A stretch of DNA of 64,000 nt from Motacilla alba alba (Eukaryota > Chordata > Aves > Passeriformes > Motacillidae): positions 23,666,286-23,730,285 of the forward strand of contig NC_052021.1 in assembly GCF_015832195.1 (NCBI RefSeq), given 5' to 3'. Shown piece after piece: positions 1 to 14,715 of the stretch; the stretch's first letter is position 1, and each line of letters opens with the position of its first letter. The notes under the pieces are model-generated. The model searched no databases, had not been told where the DNA came from, and was given only the letters and a program-made list of their open reading frames with translations. A program made the position numbers and the translations under genes.

Positions 1-1714
<1,714 letters not shown>

Positions 1715-4379
1715 TTAAGTTCAAGGTTTGTTTTTTCAGGTACTTTGCAGACTTCCTGAGTGGCACGACCTGAGTATGCAGGTCAAGTAAGATGCGGCTC
1801 TTTGAGATGTTAAAACAGAGAGCTGGGAAGGCTGTTTTATATGGCTGCAAAGATATTCCTATCTATTGTGGTGAAAATGCCTTTGACAAACAGAGACCTT
1901 GTTTTCATTGCTGAAAAGGGGTATTTTTTGACACTAGAGTTACCAATATGCATTAGCCATAGGTGATAGAAAACCCTTAATAGATGAGATAAATTCAGCA
2001 GTGTAAACCGTACAAGTCCCACTGGGGCTGACCTTGCCACTTTTACCACAGAGTGGAAACAAAGAGCCTTGTCCCTGGCCATTTGATCTCTACGCAAAGA
2101 CAAAGCTTCAAACTGATGCTAAATTAGCAGAAACAATTGGAAGGAAAGTAGAAAGATGATCCTTTGTCCTCTGCAGGTCAGACACATTCAGGCAGAGCAA
2201 GAACACACTGCAAACCTGTAACCTGAGCAATGCAAATATTCACCAGCAGATCTTCACAAACACGAGCACCCCTTCTCAAGTGCTAGCTGTCACCACCAAA
2301 CCACAGACAGTCCTTCTCATCAGGAGGGCCCTGCCATGAGGAAAGAGGGGCACCTTTCCCAATTTTGTTATTAGTACACTGGGGCAATCCTGCTCGCCTG
2401 CTCCTCCAGCCAGACACGTGCTGCTGCATTCCCTGGCACCAGGTGGGGTTACGAAGCAGCCCCATGGTGGGTCAGTTCAGCTCACCAGTCCAAGTCCTCA
2501 CCTATCAAAACCAACTGACCAAAAACGAGGAAAGGCTGAGTAGTCCCCACTGGTCAGCTGAACCCAGGCTGAGCCCAGCTCAACCTGCCACAACACTGTC
2601 ATTAGAGCTGGTGGGGAGAACAGGGTGGGAGACACAACCCACAGTGATACCAAATTAGGTATTACGTGAAACCACATTCTGGTGTAACCCACACAACTGC
2701 TGGACTGCAGGTCTTGGCTTGTTTGCTCTTCTTAAAAGAAACAGAAACACCTACAAACTACATGGGTAATGATATAGCAGCTACATCTGGACACCTCTAA
2801 AATACGCCAGCATTCATTTTACAGGAGGGAATTTAATGATTCCAGCAAAGTAGAGAGCAGAGCAAGTGTTCAAATCAGTGCTAGAAGTCACAGTGCTCTC
2901 GGTGTCACATGCATGCTCCTCAAGGAGATGTGTATAATTTCTTCATTTTAAATTCTATTAAAGAGCAACAGTTCCAATTGTCACAGCACTTCTTAGTATA
3001 TTTACCTGCTATCTGCTGGTCATAAACATCAAACAGAGAGCAAACAGCTTGTCTGTAAAAAAATACATTCCTCCTCCTCCCCCAGCATTCTCCCAGTTAC
3101 TATAACCAAGATTTACAAATGCATCTTCTGCCACATCCTAAAGGTCACCAAATTCAGGCCCTGGCAGGCAGCCCAAGAGACCGCATGCCATTGCTGAGAG
3201 CTCTCCCCCTGAATTCCCCCCACACACCCAGGAGAGGAGGTCACCACAGCGAGAGGGTGACGGGCCATTCCAGCCACAACTTCCACAACAGGGCATGCAG
3301 GGAGAATCAGCTTCCAAAATAGCCCCAGCCCCAGCCACCGAGGGCTTTACAAGTAATTACCAGCTATCTATTTGAGCCGTGCCCAAAGGCAGACAGAAGG
3401 CAGCACAGGACAGAACTGAAGGCCCCTCAAGCACCGACCTGCTCCCATTTCACTCGGAAGGCAGGGCACTGCCTGCAGCAAGGCTCCTCAGGGACAGCAG
3501 GGCTGCTCAGGAGAGGAACAGCGCTCCTGCAAGGGCCACAGACTCAGCCAAGGCATGCAGCAGAGGGAGTGATCTGGTAACACCCCAAGACTGCAAACTA
3601 CAGCAAGGGCTGGTGCTCTCTGAGGGTGGAAAAGCAGCTACTCCATGGACATTCCAAGATGGTCCAGATCATCACAACCTTGGTCTATTTTAAAGCTACT
3701 AGCCTAGAGCTCCAGATTTAGGTCCAAGAGACACGCTCATTGAAGGCCTCTAAAAGGCCCATTAAAAACCACTGAAAAAAACTGTTGCATGGCTAGTCTT
3801 AGGACTGCTAGACAACTCTGGGTCTAGGTCTTCCAAACAAGTCCAAATCCAAGCTTCCTGCTCTTTAGAAGGGATACACCGCTCTGCTTACCCAGCCAGA
3901 CACATAGCAAGATTCAAAGATTTACACCCACAGACTACTCCAGAGACATCATGTTCTGCCAGCCTCTTCCCATTTCTTCTGCTTCCCATCACCACAACAC
4001 CACACCAGATGCTGACACAGGTACTGAGCTAGGACTGCTTCCAGAGGCCATCCGAGCCAGACAGCTGACAGAATACACCGACACTATCCTACAAAATACC
4101 CTAAAATCCAGGAGGCAGAAGAATTTTAGCAGGCTACCTTTATAATATCCATTCTAATTTAAGGAATCAGTGAAGCAGTTTGAGCTCCTATGTGATGAAA
4201 CTCTCCTCTATAGTACGAGAAACCAGACAGCATCATTTTATGTGTATTGGGATTCCAAAAGCTGAGACTTGAGAAAAACACAAAAATCTGAGTTTCCATA
4301 ATTAAGCAAAGAAGGCTTGAATTTTTTTAATAATCCAGCAGTGTTATGCTGTAGATGCAATCAACAGAGTTTGCAGGCA

Positions 4380-4490
4380 CAACAAGGTTTGTAGACAGAG
4401 GCAGTATCTTTTATTAGACCAACTGGTATGGCTGGAAAAAATAGACAGGCTCTTGGGTACACAAGCTTGCAAGTTTTCAAATTCTAAAGG
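4380..4490. repeat. Possible ancient interspersed repeat fragment
   Basis: A stretch containing TCTTTTATTAGACCAACTGG, followed by a GGAAAAAA...AGACAGGCTCTTGGGTACACAAGC-like segment, resembles a repeated motif I recall from sauropsid genomes. I cannot assign it to a named family and see no terminal repeats or target duplication. Confidence 0.3.
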
Positions 4491-7400
4491 TTCTTCTAAC
4501 AAAAATATTATCTCTACCTTCAGGCTTTGCCTTGATTTATTAAAATATTTCTTCTAATGTTCACACAGCATTAAGTAGCAAAAAAATATGCTGTAGGTTT
4601 CTATTACACGTACTCAAAGGCAGGCTTACAGCTTAGCAGGCTCCACTGACACTGTGACAACAGCTTGCTGCCCTGAAACAAAACAGTGACAACTGGCAAA
4701 ATACATTGCGAGGGACCTTCGCCATCCTAAAGTCTTACTCATGCAAAAAGCCTCACAGACTTCACTGAAATTTTTCTGTGCTTCAAAGGCATAAAAATCA
4801 GCCTGCTTGCATGGGTAAGAAACCTGGGACCTGGTCCCTGAATACAAATTCCCTCTTCCAAATAGAGAGGAAAAATAAGAAGGACAGAATCACTCCATAC
4901 ACTTGTAAGCCACTGGAATAAACATCTAAGAGAGCAGGCAGACAGCCGGGCAGGATTCTCAACTCCAAGCAACTGAAATATGATGCATCTTTCTTTAGTT
5001 ACAAATCTATTTTTGAAATCAATAATCTGTAAATAGCTTTACATAAAAATAGAAATCTTTACATAGATAAAGCCTGTCAGAACACATCCCCATAATTTAC
5101 TGCAAACATGCTCCTTGCTTGTGCTGTCTTAATTAAGCATCTGACAGCATTTATGGTACAGGATTCCTTTTGAAAAGGTATTTAAATCTAAGCTGCAAAG
5201 CTTTGATACAGAGTTGTTACCCGGCACATATGCTTTGGTCCAAAAGAACATGAGATTTTTAGCATATATTTTGAATTAAGTCCATTTGTCTGATTTTAGA
5301 TGATTTAAAGTATTATCCATAGTGTATTTTTTTCAAACACTCATGTAAATTAAATAAAATGTTCCAAAGCATTTCCCTTCAAGCTTTACTATTACTTTTT
5401 AAATCTTTTTCAGGCAGCAAATAGAAATTTCTGCACCTGATAATATCCGACATGTTCATGCTAAATGCACTGACTGCCTCTCTTTTTTTTTCTGAGTTCA
5501 TCTTGACGCTTTGATGATGCCGTACCAAATCAGAGGCATACACACTAAAACACGGAGACGAACAAAACTCCGGTGACAATCCCGCTATTTCCAGGATATT
5601 CTCCGAGGTATTCTCTTATACAGCTGAAAACAAAAGCATCCCTAACAGAAGCCAAGGTTGTAGCGTACTCACACTGACTCACCGCGCACTCCAGCTGCCT
5701 CTGCTCACATGCTCTGCCTCAAGAACCATTAATACCTTGGCAGCACAGCCCACACACGTACGTGCACAGTGGGAAGCGAGCAGAGAGAATCACCACACCC
5801 AAGGTGCTCTGCTCAGGAGCTCCGTGTCTAGCCGGAGCTGTGGGAGAACAGACGAGTCTCGTGAAGCCCTTGCCGAGCCTGGAGCAGCTCCTGGCTCCCC
5901 GCTGCAGCGCTGCTCCATCTCAAAGTGCTTTGTGGGGTCTCAGCAAGGGAGGAGCAAACCATCCTAAAATCCTGAGGACTGCAAAAAGCAAAGGGAGCAG
6001 GAATAGGGTTGGCTTGTTCGTGATTCATGTGGAATTCCTGGTCTGGGTCATGACAAAGCCTCACGAATAGGGCAGGAGAGGGAAAAAGAGGCATTTTCTG
6101 CAGCTTAGGGGACTGTCCATGTAAGCATGGCTAGGAAAAGCAAGTGACTCACTTTCTAGGAGCAGTCCAATCCCTCCACTGAGGGCAGAAGTAGCTTGCA
6201 CCTTGATCAGGCGAGGCACCTGGGACAGCGAGCACTGCAGGAGGTGCAATCCACCCAGCTTAGCATCACACCTCCTGATGCTCTGGGATGGACAGTGAAA
6301 AGTGGCCAGGACTGTGTCATCCCCCTCAATGGCACCTCCCAGTGCCACTGTGCAAGCAGGGGCTGGGCAGGCTCCTGGCCTCACCAGAAGTGCCATTCTC
6401 ACACCTACAATCCCAAAGCACTTCACCAGCTCCCACTCACATAATACATTTAGGGGCAGCAAAAGTGCTGTCCCCATTTTGTCAGCTAGGGATAGCAAAG
6501 CACAGAGAAGGTAATAAGACAGAGCAAGTGGGAAGCAAATGCAGAAGCACTAATTCCTCAGTCCCTGTGCAAAAAGTCATTCTGAGTTCCTGGCGCTGTC
6601 AGGATGAATCACAGATACACTGCATGTTCCTAGCACAGTATACTTTTACACAAATTCAGATTTCAATACTTAGCATCAAGTGGCAGACACAGAGAGGTCA
6701 GCCTGTACTTCTGCATGACAGAAGCCACAGAGCAGCAGGCTTCTGATGGGCTCCAAGACACAGGGGTTGCATGGATGCCAAATGATGCTCTGATTTTATT
6801 CTGAATTGCAGCCCTACACACTAGCTGTTAGTTCATATAGCTCCTTCCCTCTCCCCCACAGCCCAGGGATGACAATTCTAACCACTCTTGTCTTTTACTG
6901 CCAACACTTCTGCTTGATGGCCAAAGGCAAACTGTTTCCAAAAGGTGTTTTTAATTAGCGATGCTTTTGGAAAATTACTATGTCCATGACTTGAGAGATA
7001 AGCAGTGATGCTTGTAAATGATCTAACTCAGAAAACTGACTTTATTTCCTCCCCTCCTTGTGCCTAAAGTTAAATTCTTCACTTGAAGATCTTCCACTTC
7101 TGTGTGGTTGCCTATCTGACAGCAAGGCTTCACGTTCATTATGGCAGGATGGGCAAAACACATCCTTCATATTAGAAAATTAAATTACTTCCAAGAGACA
7201 CTTCAAAGCCTACTCTCACCTCATGGTAATTGAGGTTGGCTTTAAGCAGGATAATTCTGTATACTGATTACAGGGTATTAAAGAGGTTGAGAGCTGCTGT
7301 TAAGAACCTGTTAAGGTTAACCACAGACGTGTAGTGAGCTTACAGGTGCCACTTGTGCTATCCAAAGAGCCCCTGGATTACATTAGATTGATAACACTCT

Positions 7401-10400
7401 CCTTGCTCCATGGATCATACTAAACCTCCTAGCTCCAAGCCTACAATCTCTGATACTGGCTCTGACTATTCCTATAGGAAGGGGGGAGCAGTTACTCTTG
7501 GACACCATCACAGTGCTTACATCATGAAGCTGCTTTTTCAAGAGTGTGCTTTTGGTGAAATTGGTAAAGCATCCCCAGTTGTATATTCATTTGACTATGG
7601 TCTGACTGGCAAACAATGGTAACTCATGGACTGCTTCTGAATAAGTAAGATATAAGAAAGAAGAATTCTACTCATCCCATTTATTATGGGATTTTATCTA
7701 ATTTCAAGCTGAATTTTATCTGCTTTAAAGCCAGACGCTAAAGTAACATCCGTGTATCAAATACATTTTAAAATACATTTAACAAAACCCTGCTTATTTT
7801 ACATGGATTTTTAAATCAGAGTATTTCTACTGACAACCATATCCACAGAGTGGCTGTGCATTTCCTAGAGCTCCAGCAATACTCCAGGACCTCGATGCAT
7901 TAGACACACTAAAACCCAGAAATACATTAATTTGGAGTTTCTTCTTTTGTCCATCCATTTCTATCCGAGGAGTTCTATTCTTTCAGGAATTCCAAGCAGC
8001 ACTAGTTCATTAAAATATTTTAAGTATTATTTAATCATCCTCAGTGTTATGTATGCCTAGAATAAAATTTGGAAAGCGATAAAATCTGCAGTGCAACTCT
8101 GAGGAGCAAACCTCAAATCTGACCCTTTCTGAGTACCATGAGACCATCCAGTCTCCTCATCTATCTGCAAATTAGTTTAATGCCTTGAAACAGGAACTCC
8201 ATTCCCCAGTGAGCTCATAAGAGTATTTTCTACATTCCATATAGCTCGTGCTTCTCACTATCTCTTCCAGAACTACCATTTTAGTTATTTCCAGTTTACT
8301 GCTTTTTACACAAAGAGTTTGTTAGGGGTAATGCTATTTCCCCACTTCTCTAACTCCAGTGTGCTCCGTTCTCCCAGCACTAGAAAAAAAAGAAGGATCA
8401 TACTTAAGGAATGTGAGACTTGGTCCAGAAGCACAACAGCTATGCCACAGAGAAGAATTAGCAAACATGAGCTTCAAAGAAATGCTGCAGCTGCAGGTCA
8501 AATATGATCCTTGGGTGCACAAGACTACCAAGCAGGACTCCATGTTTCTCTCTGTCACTGACACAAACTCTGCTGGAAAACTGTCTTCAGCTGGCTGTCC
8601 CCATTCAGAATGACACTGATTATACCGAGAAAGGAATAAAGCTGTGAGAGAGAGTAAGGCTGGAGTGGAAGGCTGCCAGTGTACAAAGAGCAGCTCTGCA
8701 GGTGATTTGGAAATGGTCTAGAAGCATTTGCACATAGGCAAGCAGCCTGAATGTGGAGGGTTCTCAGTCTAGCAATGACAGAACAAGACTCCGTGACTGG
8801 AAGTTAAATAAATCAACCAACACAAAAACATTAACAGAGAGGAGAGTTAGCTATGAAGCAACAATTTCTGAAATCATCATCAGAGGGCTCTTAATGAAGT
8901 GTGTGGGTGTTTTAATCAGCCTTTTTTTTCCACAGAGTCAAGAATTAATGCAGAAAAGTCAAATGGTCTGAGCTATACATCAGGTCAAAGTGAGTATCAT
9001 GCCTCAGCAGACTCTTCCTCACCTTATACCCCAATGCCTCAGTGGATATGAGGCTGAGATACAGCCAGTATTCAAAAGAAATCTCCAGAGAGTGGTTTCA
9101 CGTGGACAGAAGGTGAATGGATAAACAAAGGCTCTCCTGAGCCAGCACCAATTTAAACCATGCACCCTGATGGCCCTGGGAAACTCTCCTCCTTGGGAAA
9201 AGGCCCTCAGCAGCCTGCAGCAACCTCTGCCACAGAGGTTCCCAAACTGCTGTCCAACTGAGCACCTGCCAAAGGCAAGCATGGACCTGACTGCGAAGAT
9301 GTTCTCACTGCCTTTTGTTTCCAGCTGTTAAATTCCAGCAAGAAACACGTAACATTATTCAAATACTTTACTCACATTGTTTTTCCCATAAGCAATTGCT
9401 CTAGTTGCCTAGAGTCTTGGGAGATTAAAAACAAGAGATTAATTTGATCCCTTTGCTGTAATACAGATCACCCTACAGAAAATATTCATGGTATATTTCT
9501 TTTAAAATATTTATCAGAGTTCCCATATATTTGATTTAGCTGAAAAATTGGGCAGTAAACTTTGTTGCCAATTCCCACCACAACAGGAACTCAATGTTTG
9601 AATGATACCTGCAAATACTACATTTGCTACACAGATGAAGCCTGACAGTGTCCCAGCCAAGCTGCAGGTTAACAAAAAGATCACAAAAGGCAGAAATGTC
9701 AGCATGGAAGTATACACACTGAGTTCTGCAAATCAGAAAGGGAAGTCAAGATAATTTTTTTTTTATTCCAACTCTTTATTATTATTTTTTTTAACATCAG
9801 AACAATGTGCTGGCAAGAACAGACAAACGTAATGCTGGGTACTCAATAGACAGAGTACTGCTCCCCATTCTCAAAGGAAACTGCCAGCTTCCCTTCCCTT
9901 GTCACCCCTAAGTAGCACCACTGATGTTCAGCCTGTTCAACGGTGTGTTCCCAACTCAGAGAGCTGAACACCATGTGAGCCACAGTTCCCAAAGGGAAGA
10001 ACAAGATGAGACGTGCCCTCCCCAGAGAGAGAACTGGGAAGCCACCCTGCCACATACCAATTTCAAACCTAGGAGCAACTGCCACTCTAACCTGCTATTA
10101 AGGATTATACAACAGTAGCTCTTTTGGCAGCTGATCAGAGTGTTTCAAAACAATGATGCTTTTCATTAGATTTCACTGCATTTTGGGAAATAAATGCAGA
10201 CATAACAGGCCTTTCCAGAAGCACAGTAGCAACTGACAAAGTATTTGAGATGCACAACTGGGCTCAGTAGCACAGCCATTCTGAGAGCACGCAACCAGGA
10301 CAGCTTGGAAAATGCAAACAGCCAAAAGTTCACTTAGGACATTTTTATTTTCTTTCCTTACTGACTGAGCTTACTGGCAAAAAAACCCCCTCATCTCTGA

Positions 10401-10459
10401 AGATCCCATCCCTGCTTCATTAATATTTTTAAGGGAAAAGCAAAGATACTGAAACTTCA

Positions 10460-10538
10460 TTCTAGCTTTTTTCTAACTTTATTCTAGCTTTATTTCCTAT
10501 TTTTCTAGCTTTTCTAGCTTTATTCTAGCTTTTCTTCT
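10460..10538. repeat. Imperfect T-rich tandem array (TTCTAGCTTTAT-like units)
   Basis: About six imperfect copies of an 11-13-bp unit containing TTCTAGCTTT follow one another in NT5C2 intron 1, next to a run of A. This is low-complexity DNA with no sign of coding. Confidence 0.75.
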
Positions 10539-13307
10539 GAAAAAAAAAAAAGAAGGATTATTTTTTTCAGAGACACTTGAACCCTCTTCCATGCAGGATG
10601 GGCCCTCTCTACACATTTACGGGCTCCACAAACAGATGTGACAGCAAAATCAACATCTGAACTACCTCTGCAGGCTGGAAATATGAACTCACATCTCCCT
10701 CCAGCCTCGGCAGAAAGATTTCCCTGCTCAGCCCTGGTGAGGAGAGCCAACTGGCTGCTCAGCCTGAGTCCCAGGGCTCTAGACACAGCACTCGCCAAGG
10801 GACAGGCTGCTGAGTAAAGAACTGGGGAACACTGGCTCCTCCTTTGTTAAAAAAAGGATTGAAAATAAACACTGAGATCAACAGCTGAAAACAATCCAAT
10901 AACTCTGAGAACTGCTCTGTCAAAACCAGTGAGAACTTTCTTTCCCTGCTAAGAGTTTTCTTTTCCAGTGCCATTCCCTTCTCCTCCCCACTTCTTTAAG
11001 GAAAAAGCTGACCAAAAGCCTATATACGAACCTGGTCTCTCTTCTTTTTGAGAACTTACCCAACAGTAAGAGACAGATCTTTGACAAATAAACCCATCTT
11101 TCAAAAAACCAGATGACTATGGAACTATGCCAGACATAGAATAGTACCTAGCAAAGCCACAGCCTTCATACACAAAACTCAGCCAATTTTCAACTTGCTA
11201 TTTATTCACAAAACCCAAACCAAAATAATGAAGTCCTCAGCTGTAAAGGTCACTGTGAAAATACAGAGATAATTTAGTAAGGAGGATCCTGATTCTCTGC
11301 TATCCTAACATACAGGGCTCCAGACACATACTAGCCAATACAGACTTCATGGGCTTCCTGCTTTCATCCATAATAATTGTTACCCACCTCCCTTCCAAGA
11401 AGCCTTCCCTGAGGCTGATCCAGCCTTTCAGGTGAGCACAGCCTGTGTGCAGGCTCAGCTGATCAAAATCGACCCTGGGCTGGCTCTCATACTCTCCTGA
11501 AGTGCTCACAAAGGCCAGAAGTACAACTTCCTCCTGCTCTGTGTTCCTCCTAGTTCAGTACCTACAGGTACCCCTGACCTGCAACCTGCACCATACAAAA
11601 ATCCTTTCTCCCCACATCAGAGGCTGGCTGGTAGCTGGCACTCACCATGGAGATCACAAAGGAAAGTACCCACAACCTACCCTGCACTCTGCTCTCAGCA
11701 GGCTGCAGCTCCCTGCTGATGTGAAACAAGCCACACAGACCTACCAACCGAGCAAGCACAAAGGTGGAACCCTGGGGAACCTGAGCACTGCAGTGCTTTG
11801 AAGGGCTCTAACTGTGTGAAGTTCCCCCCATCCCATAAGGAGAACAATTCATTACTTTTCTGACCTGTTTTTTTAATCAGAGGCAAATATAGTAATTATA
11901 GGCTGCCTGATTACAAATGAAATTACAAATCTTTCCTAAGGGCACAGTTCTGTCCCCATCTAGATGCTATCAGCCCCCAAATCTCATTTAATCTTGACAG
12001 ATGTGTAGTACCAAGGCACCACTACAGGAAACTCCACAAGTAAATTAATTTTATGAATACTTTCTTTGCAGCATATCCAAAAGACTGCTAATTTGGACAG
12101 CTTTTGTTAGGCATCCTATGTGACTAAATTCATCAGTAAAATAACTGAACATCTATGATGACTTTGAGCTCTTGCTAGGTTTCTGGCTTCTCTTTGATAA
12201 CCTAACGGACACAGCTTTATCAAGTGATTCCAAAGACCTACATTAAACTGTTTTCCAACTGAATCAACCTCTTTTCTTTGGAAACTTCTTACTATCTGTC
12301 CAAGCAAACCACTAAATTAATTTGAGGAAACAGTCGCTGTTCCATGGACCGTTCAGTTCCCTAGGTTTTAATATTAAATCAATCCTGCTGACACAGGAGA
12401 CTGTTCCCTGGCAGGAGCAGAGGAGGACACAGAGTGTTGTCTCTGCATTTGTCCCAGCATAAGCAGCTCTCAGAAAGGACACGATGAAGTGACAGATCTA
12501 CTACATCAGCTGCAAACTGGAAGAAACCTGCCAGCCTGAAAGGTGAGAGAACATTAACAAACAACTAAGAAGGCATCATCAGCACATCCCTGTTATACCA
12601 AACCTGAGCTGACAGTTCCCAACACTGAACCCTCCCTCTGGCCAGGACTTCTCTATTCAGGGAATCTCAAGTACCTTGTCGACGAAGACTTGCAGATGCA
12701 TTCAACAGCACAGTCTTGTCCTGCTGTAGATGAGCAAACAGCTTGGATCCCCTGGGTTTTGAGACACCTTTACAAACATCCGTCCCTAGCAGATCAATAT
12801 GAAAGCCCTGATTCACCCAGGACTTCTTTTTCAGCGTGTTACCTGACCTACTGTAGCCAGTAGAAAAAAGAGCTGACCACACGCCCAGCCAGCACAAAGC
12901 CTCCTGGGCAGCCACAGAAATGCCTCCTAATTGCTTTCAAATCAGCAAATGAAAAACTCCCAGCCTTGCTTTGAGCGTCACAACATGGGAACACAGTTCT
13001 CTACATGTTCTAACCTTTCCAATATTTGTTCCTGACCCCACCAGCACACATTGATTTATGAGGCCTCACAGTTCATTTTATTACTGTCTTTGTTAATATC
13101 TACTCTCTACATGTCTGTGAAGAAAAATGAGTGGTAGATGAGTAAAACACTGTTAGTTTTTCATCATCTGTTCCCTCCTGATTGCTCAAGTTTAGCAAGC
13201 AGAATATTTTGGCCTTGGCTCATAAAACTGGCAGTGCAATATTGAAAGAGAAGTTAAAACACATGTAAAACAAGAGGTTAAGAACCTACCTAATCTCTTA
13301 TCACATG

Positions 13308-13323
13308 AAAAAAAAAAAAAAAA
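13308..13323 (+). repeat. Poly(A) run, 16 nt
   Basis: Uninterrupted run of 16 A in NT5C2 intron 1. There is no obvious retrocopy upstream and no flanking duplication. Confidence 0.9.
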
Positions 13324-14654
13324 GGAAAGGTTAGATTGCAAATGTGTTTTAACTAACTCTCAGAAAGGCTACAGTGTTATTTTGATCAGACGTGAAAAAG
13401 TCCCCAAATTATTGAAGGCTATAGATGGGCACTCCATTTCAGATCACAGGAAGTAAAACTCTTCCCAATTTTTTTTAAACAAAAGTAAGCAATGGGGAAA
13501 TGCAGGATCCCCAAACACTCAAAGACTCAAGAAAGGCTGTCTTGCTGACCTGCTCTTAAACATCACTGATGCACCAACTGATAACTGCAGCATGAAGCGG
13601 AAAATGAAATTTGACTCCTGCCTCAGTTTCCAAAGAGCAGAACTAATCGATGATTTACCAGTCTGGCTTGCCTCTATGCTAAATTCCTTTTTCCAGCTTC
13701 ACTCAGCCACTGGTATTCAATGATGAGAAAGCTACAGGAACTGAACTGGAAGAGCAGTTTCCAGGGTCGGTCTCGAGTTAACTGATGCTCAGAACACCTG
13801 CAGTTTATGGTCAACTGATCAGTTTTTTTCTTTAGGGAATGAACTCATCTTGACCTAAAAGAATACACTGAGAGTAACATGAGAGTAACACTAGGAAGTG
13901 AGCAAGCAATGAAAAAGAAACAATTATGTAGTTACTATGGGCATCTGTTCATAAAAGCTCGCAGGGAATACTGCATAGGGTGTCAGAAAGGACATGATTT
14001 AAGCAGGACATTTGGGACCAAATTTTACAGCCCTTTCCTGTGACTTCAAAGGCCACATACATCTTTGCACAGTCTTGAAGTGGAATTGCTTTGTAACATC
14101 CCAAAATATCAGAGAGAAACATCTGAAATACTTTTGCCAACATGTTTAGCTATTCCTCTGGGGGGGGAAAAGGTATCTTGGAGACAGAGAAAGCAAAGAA
14201 AATCAACATTAAAACATTATTTATTTTTGATTGCAACTGTTCTATTTACTGACTTCCAAAATTACCTATGCTGCCTGCCCTTAGCTAGCACTTATTCTTA
14301 GATGTTGTTACTGGTAATTGCTGTGCTATGATTACAAAGCTCTGGCATAAACATCAGGACCTTTTTTGGGTTTCTGAGAGCAGAATATTCACACGCTCTT
14401 CTCTGACCTCATGTTCCTAATTATTCACTGTGCACGCCTATATGTAACTCACCACCAACTGAATCAACCCAAACACCAGCAGATTTCAGCTAGTGTAGAG
14501 AACTCTGGCTGCTTTATGCTAAACCATCTCCAGTCTTGTGAATTTACCTTCCTTTCCAGGTTACTTTACAAACTGACTACAAAGTTATCCTTGTTATACA
14601 CCATGTCCAGGCACACTGCATTTGACGCAAATGCCAAGAGGAGCTCAGTCCAAG

Positions 14655-14715
14655 CAGTAAAGTATGAGCTGATTCAGTAAAGTATGAGCTGATTCAGTAA
14701 AGTATGAGCTGATTC
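14655..14715. repeat. Three-copy 20-bp tandem repeat
   Basis: The unit CAGTAAAGTATGAGCTGATT occurs three times head to tail with a period of exactly 20 bp (starts at 14655, 14675 and 14695) and no visible mismatches. It lies in NT5C2 intron 1. Confidence 0.95.
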
